This document shows, piece by piece, positions 46,576 to 58,628 of a stretch of 64,000 bases of DNA (its first letter is position 1; each line of letters starts with the position of its first letter). The notes below the pieces were generated by a model that was given only the letters and a program-made list of their open reading frames with translations, ran no database searches and was not told where the DNA came from. This DNA is from Meconema thalassinum. Taxonomy: Eukaryota; Arthropoda; Insecta; Orthoptera; Tettigoniidae. The DNA is taken from the NCBI GenBank assembly GCA_946902985.2, contig OX336389.2, forward strand, positions 176,618,107-176,682,106, written 5' to 3'. The translations under genes were made by a program, and so were the position numbers.

Positions 46576-48119
46576 CACTGCTCACAAAAATTAGAGGATA
46601 TTGTAAGGTCAGCTCATAATGGTGCAATAATATACGAGAACATCTCGTTTTTCAACCATTTATTACCTACATAATGCTATATTGACAGATAGAGCAGCCC
46701 ATAAATCCAGAGAGCCCCTGATGTGTGTTCGAATGAAATTAAATGAATGAAGAGAGACTATGGCAAACAAACAAAGCAAAATTAACATACCATACTCACG
46801 GGCCATGAGTGAATATTGTTCTTCAGTATGGTGTATGGTCTCCTCGAACGGCTAGCACTGCTGCACACCTGTGTGCTATTGATGCAATGAGATTATCAAT
46901 GAATTCTTGGGGGATACGTGGCCACTCGTCCATGAGAGCAATCTGCAGTTGTGGAACAGTTGTGGGAGGTGCTGGTCTGCCTGCAATGCACTTGCCTAAT
47001 GCATCCCACACGTGCTCTATCGGATTCGAGTCCGGCGAGGAAGCTGGCCACTGCATACGCTGGATACCCTCCTCCACCAGCATGTCGTCCATCAACCCAA
47101 CTCTGTGGAGACATGCTTTATCGTCCATAAACACAAAGGAAGCAACTATGGCACCAGCATACTGTACGGCACGACAAACGGTCGGAGAATCTCGTCTTTA
47201 TACCTTACAGCGGTCACAGTACCACGTGGGATGATGTAGAAGTCCGTACGTCCTCCCGGGCTAATTCCAGCCCACACCAGCAACCCACCACCACCTTATG
47301 GGGATCTTTCTTGTACAAAAGATGGGTGGTTTCGTGTCTCTTGTTCCCTCCAGGTGCGAACACGTCGACTATCCGATTCCACGTTGAATCGCGACTCATC
47401 AGAAAACAGAACTGAGCTCCATTCGACATGCCTCCACCCACGATGCTTCTCCGACCAGTTTATGGGATCTCTACGGTGTTGAGGAGTTAACCTGGTACAC
47501 ACCATGGGCCTATGGGCATAGAGGCCACGTGCATGAAGTGGGTTACGGACAGTTTGGGTTGATACTTTGCATCCTATTGCTGTTAGAAGGGCACTTTTCA
47601 GTTGAGTTGCATTCTGCCGTCTATTCTGGCGGGCTGTTAACACGAGGTAACGGTCATCCCTTGCTGTTGTTGCCCGTGGACCACCTTGTCCTATCCTTCT
47701 GTGAACAGTAGCTGTTGTTTGAAAACGATTTCACAGTCTTGAGATCACACTTTGAGACACCTCAATGGCTCGAGCCACAACTTGTTATGTCTGTCCAGCT
47801 TCGATCCGTCCTATGGTCCTCCAAGCCATTGATTCAGGTAAATCACGTTGTGGAGGCATTGCTGTCCCTACGTCACGTCATTCACTAATTGACAACGGGA
47901 ATGGCATGGCTCTGACCTCAGCAACAAACCACCGCCGTGTGACCCTCTGACAGCAACAGTACTGACAGTGCCCTCCGTCATGTGGTGTATGTGCAGAGGT
48001 GACGCAAACACATGTTTACCTTCTATGGGAGTAAAGGAAAGCGATTGCATCTAATATGGTGCGAAACACATAGCATACATAGCTGAGTTTACAATATCCC
48101 CAAGTTTTTGTGAGCAGTG
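46576..48119 (-). mobile_element. Tc1-like transposon
   Basis: The TIR CACTGCTCACAAAAATTAG at 46576 is mirrored by the complement of CACTGCTCACAAAAACTTG ending at 48119, followed on both sides by GGATATTGTAA. The TA duplication is at 46574-46575 and 48120-48121. The host LINE sequence on either side joins exactly as in the other LINE copy. The transposase is on the - strand. Confidence 0.9.
46823..47950 (-). pseudogene. Tc1 transposase (DD34E), degenerate
   Basis: Blocks in order on the - strand: a decayed helix-turn-helix region, VSTQTVRNPLHARGLYAHRP, VLFSDESRFNVESDSRRV (first catalytic Asp), MFMDDKACLHR (second Asp) and WPASSPDSNPIEHVWDALGK (Glu). Exactly 34 residues separate the second Asp from the Glu, which fits DD34E Tc1 elements. 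The blocks lie in different frames with several stops, so the gene is dead. The transposase would excise and reinsert the element at TA. Confidence 0.8.
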
Positions 48120-49241
48120 TATATTCGATATCAACAGATTCCTTTCCTGTATAAATGCTTTCCTTGTCTGTGCTAACTTACTTTTTATATCCTCTTTGCT
48201 TCGTCCATCACTGGTTATTTTGCTTCCTAAGTAACAGAAGTCTCCTACTTTCTTTAACTTTTCACCTGCCAATTCAACGTCTGTAGGGGTTTCTGATTTC
48301 TTTTCGCTGCATTCCAATATTTTATTTTATACTTATTGATTTTCATCATGAATTCTTTCTTCAAGACAGAATCCATAGCATTTATAAACTCATTCAAATC
48401 CTGTGGCGTGTCGGCTAATGTAAGATGACGATGTCATCAGCATATCTCAGAGTTGAAATTATTTCTCCTTGAATCTTTACTCTTACTTTGAATTCTTCTC
48501 CAATTTCCTTCATTGCTCGTTCAATGTATAGATTGAAAAGTATGGATGATAAGTTGCAGCCTTGTCTTACAGCTTTCTGAATACCAGATTCTCTCTTTAT
48601 TTCCTTTGGCTCGATAACTGCTGTCTGGTTTCTGTATAGATTGTAGAGTACCCTCCTCTATACCTGTACTTTATTCCAATCGTTTTCAAAATGTCAAACT
48701 ACTTACTCCAATCAACATTATCAAAAGCCTTTTCTAAGTCTACAAATGCCATGAATGTTCTCTTATCCTTCCTTATTCTACCTTCCAAAATCAGCCTAAC
48801 ACTTAGTACAGCTTCCATTGTTCCTACGTTTCTCCTGTGTTTCTATCGGTCTTTCCATCCTCTTGTAAATTATTCTAGTCTGGATCTTTGAAGCACGAGT
48901 GATCAAGCTGATTGTATGGTAATCTTCACATCTGTCAGCTCCTGTTTTCTTCGATATAGGGATGATAACATTCTTCTTGAAATAGGAGGGTACCTCACCT
49001 GTCTCATAAATCCTACACACCAAGTGAAATAACCTGATCACACCTTCATTACCTATGCAGTGTAGCAACTCAATCGGTATATCATCTATGCCTGGTGCTT
49101 TGTTTCTGCTTGAGTCTTCCAATGCTCTGTCAAATTCTGATCTCAATATTAAATCTCCTTTTGCATCCTCATCAATTTCCTCCTCCCTTTCCATTACACG
49201 ATTCTCAATCTCCTTTCCCTTATACAAACAGTCTATGTAAG
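48051..49241 (-). pseudogene. RT fragment of the old RTE-like LINE
   Basis: Reading from 49241 down: WKAYIDCLYKGKEIENRV, LEDSSRNKAPGIDDIPIELL, GEVPSYFKK, then IPISKKTGADRCEDYHTISL. After breaks come LAGEKLKKVGDFCYLGSK and ITSDGRSKEDIKSKLAQTRK (48317 down). These match the RT palm and thumb of the copy at 55190-56430. Several stops and shifts are present. Confidence 0.75.
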
Positions 49242-49251
49242 CTTTCCATCT

Positions 49252-50488
49252 TTCCTCCCAGGGGCTCGCATCTAGTGGGACGTGGGTTGGCGACCACAGG
49301 ACCCCAGAGGAGTCCAGCATTGCTTCCTCTTACTTGTGCTGGGCTCCTCTCTGTTATATTTCCTGTCAACTCTTGTTCTCTTTCGACTCCAACGATATTA
49401 GGGTATCCGAGGCCTAGGGAGTCTTCCTTTCCCGCCTTAATTGGCCCTTCTCTCATCTTTCCGGATCCCTCACATTCTTCGAGGGTTCCGCCTCCTTTTT
49501 CTTTTACATTTTGTAAGTCTTTTCACTTCCAATTACATTTTTACGCCTTTTCAATCTAAATTACGTTTTGTGAGTTTATTCAATCTAATTGCATTTTGCA
49601 CGTACTTTCAATCTAAATTCCATTTTGATTTTCACTTGCATTTTGTGATTATTTTGAATTTCAATCGCATTTTGTAAATATTTTCAACCCCAATTGCATT
49701 TTGCCGGCATTTTCAATCTAAATTGCATGTATTTTCAACCTAAATTGCATTTTGTAGGTATTTTGAATCTAAATTGATTTTTGTGAGTATTTTGAATCTA
49801 ACTTGCCTTTTTGTGAGTATTTTGAATCTAAATTCTATTTTTGCATATTTTCACTCTAAATTCCATTTTGTAAGTCTTTCTTCCATCTAAATCTACCTTT
49901 CGGGATTACCGTACTGTATTTTCAATCTAAATTGCATTTTGTTAGCATTTTCGATCTCACTTGCATTTTGTAAGTATTTTCAATCTACATTGCATTTTGT
50001 AAGTATTTTGCATCGCGGGCACCGACATTTTGTGAGTGTTGTGAATTTCAATTGCATTTTGTGAGTATTTTGAATTTCAACTGAATTTTGTGAGTAGGCT
50101 ATTTTGAATTTCAATTGCATTTGATTTTGTGAGTATTTTCAACCTCAATTGCATTTTGTCAGCCTTTTGAATCTACATTGCATTTGGTCAGTCTTTTGAA
50201 TCTACATTGCATTTTGTGGGTGTTTCAAATGTAACTTGCATTTGGTAAGTATTTTGAATCAAACTCCATTTTGTGTGTCTTTTCCATCTAAATTCCACTT
50301 TGTCTTTTTCCTTTAACTTGCCTTTTGTGAGTGCTTTCAGTCTAAGTTACATTTAGTACGTGTTTTTAGTCTACCTTGGTTTTCGTTATGGTTTCCATTT
50401 CATTGTCATTTTCGCTATCACCCAGACCATTAGGGGCCGATAACCTCAATGTTAGGACCCTTAAAACAATTATCATCATCATCATCAT
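49252..50488 (+). mobile_element. Non-coding retroposon with (ATC)n tail
   Basis: The 10-bp duplication CTTTCCATCT (49242-49251 and 50489-50498) marks its ends within the LINE. The 5' part (49257-49500) has GTGGGTTGGCGACCACAGG and TACTTGTGCTGGGCTCC. The middle is a degenerate 30-bp tandem array. The 3' end is ATTAGGGGCCGATAACC, CCTTAAAACAATT and (ATC)n. It has no protein-coding frame, so it must be moved in trans, probably by a LINE that recognises the shared tail. A diverged 5' relative lies at 37965-38170. Confidence 0.8.
49500..50360 (+). repeat. 30-bp degenerate tandem array
   Basis: About 28 units of the type ATTTTGAATCTAAATTG followed by CATTTTGTGAGT, with period 28-31 bp and many substitutions. 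Related units occur at 53105-53280. The array sits inside the retroposon. Confidence 0.85.
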
Positions 50489-51023
50489 CTTTCCATCTCT
50501 CAACCTTTTCTTCCCTATCTGTTAGAGGTTTTTCATTTGAGTCCTTAATATTACAGCACCTTGCCTTCCTTTCCCCATAAGTACTCTTAATCCTTCGATA
50601 AGCTATCTACTTTTCCTAATTTCAGACAATTTTCTATACCTGTACATTTCTCTCCCTACCGTTCTTCTTTTGCTTCCTTGCATTTCTTGTTGACCTAATT
50701 TCTCAAGACTTAAGTATTCTGCTAGACGGGAGTATCCGGATGGAACAGTCAAGTTCCTGTACCCCGATGGATGACAAGAGACCAGATATGCCAACGGGCG
50801 TATCAGAATGAAGGACAAATACGGTTCTGTGTTGATGGATACTGGAGTTACGTGACAACTGACTCCACATCTGCCGTTGTGACAGCACGTGGTAAAATGT
50901 GATGTACAAAACATTAAAGTTGCAATTTCACCATTCCTATGGGAAAGTGATAACTAACATTGAATTTAATTCATATAAAGGTTTCTGTGGCAAGTTAGTC
51001 TTGTGTTTGTTTCAGTTGTTTAA

Positions 51024-52024
51024 CCCTCTAAGCGCCAACGTCCTTTTGAAAGCCCGTTTGGTTTTCATCTGAAAAATGCCAACGTCCTTTCAAAAGGACG
51101 TTCAGTATTTATTTTTTATTATTAATAGTAACAGTCATTTCCTTTTAGAATTTCTTAATATAGTTAGTTAAAAACTTACTGTTTTTGCAATAAAGAGCCT
51201 CTTTTAATTTTAATGCCATTGTTTCAGCATATCAGTCCAATCAGCAGGCATATTTTTTGGCGCGCTTTACATGGCGCGGCATCAACACTAAAACTGTCTT
51301 GCTGTGCACGTTGTCCGCTCTGTGTCTAGTTGCTCTCGATCTTTTACTTGTTCATTTTTTTATTGCTGTGAAAATGAGCCGATCTCCTGTTAGTTAGAAC
51401 ACTATTCGTAATATGATCGAAGAAGAATTTTTGGTTATTATTATTATTATTTTTATTATCAGTATTATTATTGTTATTGTTATTATTATTATTATTTGTA
51501 ATATGTTATGTAAGTGTTATGTAAGTGTTATGTAAAAGAACTTTGTATTGTATTCCATAAGTATTGACATATAAACCAAACGAATGTAATAAGACTTGTG
51601 TTGTATTTTTGGCTCATTTGAATATGTGAATTAATTATTTTTATTACAGATTTATTTTAGGTTCAAAATGAATTAAATTTTCAATATAGCTTCATAATAA
51701 GTCGTACTATTCAATAAGTAGGTTCGCGATGCATAAAAATATTTTTGTTCTACCAAAATTTTATTGCTAAACTTTGGTTTCGTTTTATTTTTAATTAATA
51801 TTTTTGGGTTTTGGCTGCCATATGTTTACAAATGGTCATAAATGAACTGAGTAAGGCTTTATTCGTATAGGCCATCATATTAGTAAACAAATAACGAAAA
51901 TTTCAAGTTTCTACCTATAATAACAGCTGAACTATGAGTGATCAAACAATAGCTTGCAAAAATCGAAAACTGGCCTTGGCGCTCAGCGGTAGGCAAACCG
52001 TAATAGCACGTGGCGCTCAAAGGG
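51024..52024. mobile_element. piggyBac-type non-autonomous element
   Basis: TTAA at 51020-51023 and 52025-52028. The ends are CCCTCTAAGCGCCAACG (51024) and, inverted, CCCTTTGAGCGCCACG (52024). A second inward CCAACGTCCTTTTGAAAG/CAACGTCCTTTCAAAAGG pair occurs near the left end. The interior is AT-rich with (ATT)n. At 51374 a short frame MSRSPVS, stop, NTIRNMIEEE looks like the start of a piggyBac transposase, suggesting a deletion derivative. Confidence 0.85.
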
Positions 52025-53104
52025 TTAAATATCACGGGAAAATGTGAGGTAGAAGGAGATTGTGAGAAGTATACTGTAAGTTGGACATGGTACATCTGTC
52101 TCCGCACAACAAAAGCCTTAATTTCTCATCATTGTTGTCATGAAATCCAATTGTTGGAATGTACAAGTAGCCCACAGTGTGATAGGCTGGTATCATTAGC
52201 TTAGTGGTGTGGGTTTGAATCCAACATTGTCCATATTGCATCTGCAATACGGTATGGAGCGCGCTCATACCAGATCTACTGCAAGGCCAGGGACGTGATG
52301 TGTTTGTTGTATATAATTGTACCTCATGTCCTGCAGTGAACGACAGTACAATATTTGGATATTTTAAATTATTCATGAATATAATACAGTAATATTATAA
52401 TATTGCATTTTCTCGAATATCGTAGGTTACCACATAATTACCGGTAATAATAATATGACATTTTTCACAAATATAATAACATCAGGAATGCATTTGGCCT
52501 GTCCACTATCCTCGGTAGTGGTGTTAACCCATCCATAAATTCGTCCGTGTCCCTGGGTGATGCAGTTTCAGCCGAATCTGAACCAGTTGGCAATCAATTG
52601 AAAGTGGGAGAAGATGATGAAGATGACAAGCATATGAAAAACTGTTACTCTTCGTCTTGAATTTTGTTTGCTTTCCAGGGTTCACTTTATATTTTCGCTG
52701 TGTGATCACGTGGAGGTATGCAGCCGAAATTAAATTCCTGATTTCTTGTTTTTTGAATGAGACGTTTTATATAACTTGACTTGCGCCCTTACCATTTCGA
52801 CACGTACATTGAGCTTTATATATAAGTAGGCTTGCCAGATATCTAAAATGTTCAACCGGGACGACACCCCCCCGCTTCTTCTAGGTTATTTAAGGGTACA
52901 CACCCGCCTCGATTTTTTACCATCCCATACAGGACCTTTTTGTACCTTCACTATCCCCCTTCAACATCTTTGTCCAATCTTCCATCCACTTTCTTCTCTC
53001 CTCAGCCACTACTCTCTTTGCCTTCTTTCCTGGTTCTCATCCCTTGTCTCTACCGTCCTATTTTGATACCACCTCCTAAAGGCTCTATTCTTTTCCCTTA
53101 CTAT

Positions 53105-53280
53105 ATCTTATGCAAGTATTCTCAATCTAAATTACATTGTGTAGGGTGAGTATTTTCTAAGTATTTTTATTCTCAATTGCATTTTGTGACTATTTTGAAT
53201 CTAAATTACATTTTGTAAGTATTTTCTATCTAAATTGAATTTTGTAAATATTGTCAATTCAAATTACAGTACAGTAAGTA
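53105..53280 (+). repeat. 30-bp repeats, short array
   Basis: About five to six units of TCAATCTAAATTACATT plus TTGTAAGTATTTT. Same type as 49500-50360. Either part of the LINE 5' region or a fragment of the non-coding retroposon. Confidence 0.7.
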
Positions 53281-53771
53281 TGTAGTTAGTTTTAGTTGTA
53301 AGTATGTAGTTAGTTTGTTTAATAGATATAGCCATAGGTCATTGTTCTATTAGACTGTGGTGTGTGAGTGTGTCTGGTAGCAGTTGCATTGTTTATTAGT
53401 TATAGTTCATTGTTTCTGTAGACTGTGATGTGTGAGGGTGCATGTGAGTGTGCCTGGTGACAGACTGTTTTAGTGGTAGTATTGTTGTTGGTGGAACTTA
53501 CGTTTTTTTCATCGTTAGTAGAATTTTGGTATTTAATTGTTAGTAGAAGGTTAGTATTTTTGTTAGTAGAATTGCTCGTTACTTATTCTGAAAGGGAGTA
53601 GAAGCCTTTCAGAATAAATCAGTTCTTTACTAGTCTTATAGACAGTTAAGATATTGATAATATAAGCCAAATCATGGCTACACTGCGTCCTGCTGCACGG
53701 CTGAAAGCAACGGGAAACTACAGCCGTAATGCTATTCCCGAGGATATGCACCTCTCTATGCATAATTACAT

Positions 53772-56730
53772 GTGATGATGGCCTCCTCCCTTGTAAAATT
53801 TCAATCCGGAGGTAAACTAGTCCCCCGTTCGGATCTCCGGGTGGGGACTACTCGAGAGGGGGTTAACATCACAGAAGTGACAAAGAGGAAATCTGACATT
53901 CTACGGATCGGAGCGTGGAATGTTAGAAGTCTGCTAGGAAGTGGTAGGTTAGAAAGGGAAATGGATAGGTTAAGGTTGGATTTGGTTGGGATTAGTGAAA
54001 TGCGCTGGCAGGAAGAACAGGACTTTTGGTCAGGAGACTATAGGGTCATTAGCACTAAATCAAACAGTGGCCGAGCAGGGGTTGGTCTCATATTGAGTAG
54101 GAAACTTGGACAGCGGGTGGAATATTATGAGCAATATAGTGAATGGATTATTGTAGCAAAAATCAATACTAAACCTACGTGCACCACAGTGGTACAAGTC
54201 TATATGCCTACCAGTCAAGCTGATGATAAGGATGTTGAAAAGGTCTACGAAGAAATAGACGAAATTCTGAGGTATATCAAGGGTGATGAAAATGTTATAG
54301 TAATGGGAGATTGGAATGCTGTGGTAGGAAAAGGGAGAGAAGGGAAGATAGTAGGAGATTTCGGATTAGGTGAGAGGAATGATCGAGGAAGCAGGCTGAT
54401 GGAATTCTGCACCGAGCATGAGTTGGTCATAGCTAACACCTTATTCAATAACCACAATAGAAGAATATACTAATCGATGAGACCAGGAGATGCAGGGCGT
54501 TACCAAATCGACTTCATTATGGTCAAGCAGAGGTTTCGAAACCAGATTTTGGATTGTAAAACATATCCTGGTGCTGACATAAACTCTGAACTGACCACAA
54601 TCTGGTTGTAATGAAATGCAGATTAAAGTTGAAGAAACTGAACAAAAGTCAAAAGCCAAAAAGGTGGGCAATAGACAGACTGAATGTAAAGGATGTAAAC
54701 GAAAGAATCAAGAAGAGTATAAAGAAAGGACTAATGAAAAACCCTAAACAAACTTCAATTGCAGACGAATGGGCACTTTTGAAGAATGAAATAACAAAAT
54801 CCGCAGAAGAAAACATTGGTAGGAAAGAAAGAATAGGTAGAAAACCGTGGATCACTTGGGATATACTAGAATTGATGGATGAAAGGCGGAAACACAAGAA
54901 TGTAAGAGATGAAAAGGGGAAAGCAGAATACAGACGTCTGAGAAATGAGGTAAACAAGAAGTGCAAGGAAGCAAAAGAAGAATGGTTGAAAGAGAAATGT
55001 GCAGGTATAGAAAATTGTCTGAAATTAGGAAAAGTAGACACAGCTTATCGAAGGATTAAGAATACAATTGGGGAAAAGAAGACTAAGTGCTGTACTATTA
55101 AGGACACAAATGGGAAGCCTCTAACAGATAGGCAAGAAAAGGTTGAGAGATGGAAAGCTTACATAGAGAGTTTGTATAAGGGAAAGTAGATTGAGAATCG
55201 TGTAATGGAAAGGGAGGAGGAAATTGATGAGGATGCAAAAGGAGATTTAATATTGAGATCAGAATTTGACAGAGCATTGGAGGACTTAAGCAGGAACAAT
55301 GCACCAGTCATAGATGATATACCGATTTAGTTGTTACGCTGCATTGTAGATGGTCTGATCAGGTTATTTTACTTGGTGTGGAGGATTTATGAGACTGGTG
55401 AGGTACCCTCTGATTTCAAGAAGAATCCGCATACCAAAGAAAGTGGGAGCTGACAGATGTGAAGATTACCGTACAATCAGCTTGATTACTCATGCTTCAA
55501 AGCTCCTGTCTAGAATAATTTACAAGAGGATTGAAAGCCAGATAGAAAGGGAGTTGGGTGAAGACCAGTTTGGTTTCAGGAGAAATGTAGGAACAAGGGA
55601 AGCTGTACTAAGTCTTAGGCTGATTTTGGAAGGTAGAATAAGGAAAGATAAGAGAACGTTCATGGCATTTGTAGACTTAGAAAAGGCTTTTGATAACGTT
55701 GATTGGACTAAATTGTTTGACATTTTGTAATCTATTGGAATAAAGTACAGGGATAGGAGGGTGATCTACAATCTATACAGAAACCAGACAGCAGTCATTC
55801 GAGGTGAAGGACATGAGAGAGAAGCTGATATTCAGAAAGGTGTTAGGCAAGGCTGCAACTTATCACCCATACTTTTCAATCTTTACATTGAACAAGCAAT
55901 GAAGGAAATTAGAGAAAAATTTAAAGTGGGAGTGAAGATTCAAGGAGAAATAATTTCAACTCTTGAGATTTGCTGATATCGTCATCTTGGCCGACAAGCC
56001 TGAGGATTTGAATGAGTTTTTGAATGGTATGGACTCCGTCTTACGGAAAGAATACATGATGAAAATTAATAATTGTAAAACAAAAATACTAGAATGCAGC
56101 CGAAATAAATCAGAAACCTCTATGGACATCAAATTGGCAGGTGAAAAGCTGAAGGAAGTAGGAGACTTCTGTTACTTAGGAAGCAAAATAACCAGTGATG
56201 GACAAAGCAAAGAGGATATGAAAAGTAGGTTGGCTCAGGCAAGGAAAGCATTTCTACAAAAAAGGAATTTGTTGACATCGAATATAAATTTAGGTATTAG
56301 GAAGTCATTTTTGAAAGCCTTTGCCTGGAGCGTGGCGCTGTATGGAAGTGAAACTTGGACTATTGGTGCAGCAGAAAAGAGGAGAATTGAAGCATTTGAA
56401 ATGTGGTGTTACAGGAGAATGATGTAGAACAGATGGGTAGATGAGTTAAAAAACAAAGAAGTATTAAGATTAGTGGGAGAGGAGAGATGTTTCTGGCGAC
56501 TGCTAATGAAGAGAAGAGATAGGTTAGTAGGACACATACTAAGACACCCAGGAATAGCAAGCTTAGTTATGGAAGGAAGGGTCGAGGACAAGAACTGTAG
56601 GGGTAGACCAAGGTTAGAATATGTTAAACAGATTGCCTCGGATGTAGGGTGTGGTAGCTATGTAGAGATGAAACGATTAGCTCAGGACAGGGAGGCATGG
56701 AGAGCTGCATCAAACCAGTCAAAAGACTGA
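53772..56730 (+). pseudogene. RTE-like LINE polyprotein, broken
   Basis: The N-terminal AP-endonuclease shows GAWNVRSL (Asn), GISEMRW (Glu), VYMPTS, VMGDWNAVVG (Asp/Asn) and YQIDFIMV. After a five-base insertion near 54588 the catalytic His of DHNLV is in another frame. RT follows: GADRCEDYRTISL, QFGFRRNVGTREA, AFVDLEKAFDNV, GVRQGCNLSPILF. The active-site box reads FAD-I instead of FADD, one Asp short. The C-terminal part has LYGSETWTIGAAEKRRIEAFE and RRDRLVGHILRHPG. Stops at 54471, 55187, 55328, 55727 and 56425, and shifts near 55420 and 55960, make it non-functional. No RNase H, in keeping with RTE-type elements. Confidence 0.85.
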
Positions 56731-56752
56731 AGACTCTAACAACAACAAGTAT

Positions 56753-57025
56753 TCTGCTTTTCCCGTATCATCTCTTACATTCTTGTGCTTCAGTCTTTCG
56801 TCCATTACTTATAGTAGGCGTATTTGCTGTCTGATCCACGGCTTTCTACCTTTTCTTTCTTTCCTTCCAGTGTTGTCTTCTGCAGATTTTGTTATTTCAT
56901 TCTTCAAAAGTGCTCATTCCTCTGCAATTGAAGTTTGTTCAGGGTTTTTCATTAGTCCTTCCTTTATACTAGTCTTGAATCGTTTGTTCACGTCCTTCTC
57001 TTTCAGTCCGTCTATTTACAGTACC
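56753..57025 (-). pseudogene. 5' remnant of the old LINE copy
   Basis: On the - strand it matches 54680-54920 of the other copy (the segment coding WALLKNEITKSAEEN and RKPWI). It continues the same old LINE whose next piece is at 50711, across the inserted 6-kb copy. Confidence 0.75.
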
Positions 57026-57437
57026 AAGAGAATAATGTATATTTTGACAATAAATTGTAGCACATGCTTTGGCTATTTAAGGACATAATAGCATGCATAT
57101 TTTGTGCAGTAATTTCTCACTGCTAGTCATAACAAATGATCAACAAACACCACAGGGCATACTACTGTATAAAGAATTTAAAAAAAAAAACTGGCCTACT
57201 GTATGAAGAAAAATTGTTTCATATGATTCAGTAAGATATATTTGATTTTTTTGGGCTCTTTTGATATTAAATTAATTTTTAAGTTTACTGTTCTTGTAAG
57301 TTTGTTTGGCAGAGAAGTATATGAGTGCTGATAATAAAATTCTACACTAAAATTCTAATCAAGACTTGAGTTATCCTTCTTCTGCACTGTCAGTGAAATT
57401 TTGCATTATATTAACCATTGCATTTCTTGTTTTTCAG

Positions 57438-57527
57438 GGGGTGTCCAAACCCTTTAAAGAATTGACTAGAGCTGATATAGGAGACTGCCATGCAATGGGC
57501 CAAACACCGATCACATTTATTAGACAA
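57438..57527 (+). CDS. GPT: Alanine aminotransferase, exon 2
   Basis: Thirty codons between acceptor TTTTTCAG (ending 57437) and donor GTGAGT (57528). The residues [20 protein letters not shown], then [10 protein letters not shown], match the ALT block around GV.KPF.EVIRANIGD.QAMGQ.PITF.RQ, including the IGD and AMGQ-PITF-RQ signature. Both borders are phase 0. Exon 1 joins directly, and exon 3 continues with VLAL. The preceding intron is 33,772 bp. The PLP-binding lysine and most of the large domain are encoded further right, beyond the window. Confidence 0.93.
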
Positions 57528-57676
57528 GTGAGTAAATATTTGTACTTACATCAGATCGTTGTTGAAATATCTTAAGTAGAAATTTCATAATTTTGTCTCT
57601 ATTGTTATGGGACTACTCTGTGGGTCAGTGACAGTTCTTCCCTTTTACCTCTGCTCCCTGGTTTCAAATCTTAGCA
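57528..57676 (+). other. Start of ALT intron 2
   Basis: Short intron sequence before the pogo-like MITE. Intron 2 as a whole runs from 57528 to 60900 (3,373 bp). Confidence 0.8.
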
Positions 57677-58558
57677 CAGTCAAACCTCAATACTACGATT
57701 ACAGACACAACGATAAAACCGGATACAGCGATAATTTTATGGTCCCAGCTGATTTTCTATATTTACTATGTTAATTACCCCTCATTACAACGATTAAGTA
57801 CCAACACCCTGTTATAACGAAGACAAAGTTTCGGGGATCTTACTATTTTTTGCTTATAAGAATGTGATCATAATGGTACGTATTGTTTGTTAAACTTCTC
57901 GACCTTCAGCGCTGTATTTTCAGAGGTTTCGCTACTTACTGTGCTGACGGTAAGCAGATAGCGAATAGGGTATAACCGCGGGCGAGCTCTGCTAGGCAGC
58001 AATGCAGAAAGAGTCATAGAGAGCTCCTGTGTTTGAACCAGTGTTAAATGTTTTAGTCTATACATTGTTGAGCTTGAGTTGCAATTCAGAAGTGTTGTGT
58101 TGGGGCCATACACAGTTAATTTCCGTGATTTTTGCAATCTGTGATAATTTTAAGTACACCGAACGGTTCTTCTCTGCAGCAACGCGTGAGGGACACATAA
58201 GTTGACACCATTGGTGATCGGACGATCAACAAATCCCCAATGCTTAAAAAAAATGTAAGAAGCTTGAGTACATACATTTTATTTTACCTTCCTTTAATTA
58301 TAAGTTGATTGAGTACCTTCAGCTGTAATGTTATGACTATGCAAGAAGAGTACATATAGTACAGTGCTCTACCAGATTAAATTTGTATTTTTTTCGTTAT
58401 TCTATTATTTCTCATCAGAAAAGTACTACTGTATTTATTGGCCTTTAAGGTACTGTACTGTAGTAGTCACTGTTAACAAAACCTCATTATAACAATAACC
58501 CTGCTAAACAATATCATTTCCATGGTCCCATGAATATTGTTCTATCGAACTTTGACTG
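57677..58558. mobile_element. pogo/Tigger-like MITE
   Basis: The left end CAGTCAAACCTCAATACTAC and the right end, whose complement reads CAGTCAAAGTTCGATAGAAC, form a TIR of the CAGT-AA-CTCGATA type seen in pogo-like elements. TA follows the right end; the left flank reads CA, so the duplication is mutated on one side. Internal CATTACAACG and CATTATAACAA blocks repeat the subterminal pattern. No transposase. Confidence 0.65.
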
Positions 58559-58628
58559 TATTTGGGAAATTTGGCTGGTTATTGTGGAAGTGGTTAGAAT
58601 CTCAGATCAAGTATATTCTGCGATTCCT

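Larger units (their letters stand above)
50724..56746 (+). mobile_element. RTE-like LINE inserted into its own relative
   Basis: The 12-bp duplication AAGTATTCTGCT (50712-50723 and 56747-56758) flanks it, and the sequence on both sides belongs to the older - strand LINE. The 3' end is AGACTGAAGACTCTAACAAC. The region 50724-53770 would be its 5' part; it includes a piggyBac-type MITE (51024-52024) and a few 30-bp repeats (53105-53280). The coding region is 53772-56730. It could alternatively be a composite if something else was inserted near the 5' end. Confidence 0.8.
46167..57025 (-). mobile_element. RTE-like LINE, old copy broken by three insertions
   Basis: On the - strand it can be pieced together from 57016-56759, 50711-50499, 49241-48122 and 46573-46167. 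Each piece is collinear with the better preserved + strand copy at 53772-56746. The 3' end has the same GTCTTCAGTCATTTGACTG and (GTT)n signature (46167-46195). The inserted elements are a 6-kb LINE (50724-56746), a retroposon (49252-50488) and a Tc1 element (46576-48119). AAGAGTGAAT and AAGAGAAT at the two outer edges may be a decayed target duplication. Own length is about 2 kb, so it was 5'-truncated on insertion. Confidence 0.8.

Noticed and set aside
46809..47234. 141-codon frame on the + strand
   Set aside because: Antisense to the Tc1 transposase, whose DD34E motifs are on the - strand.
52185..52225. tRNA gene
   Set aside because: A-box-like TTAGCTTAGTGG and B-box-like GGGTTTGAATCC are almost adjacent; there is no room for the anticodon arm and no cloverleaf.
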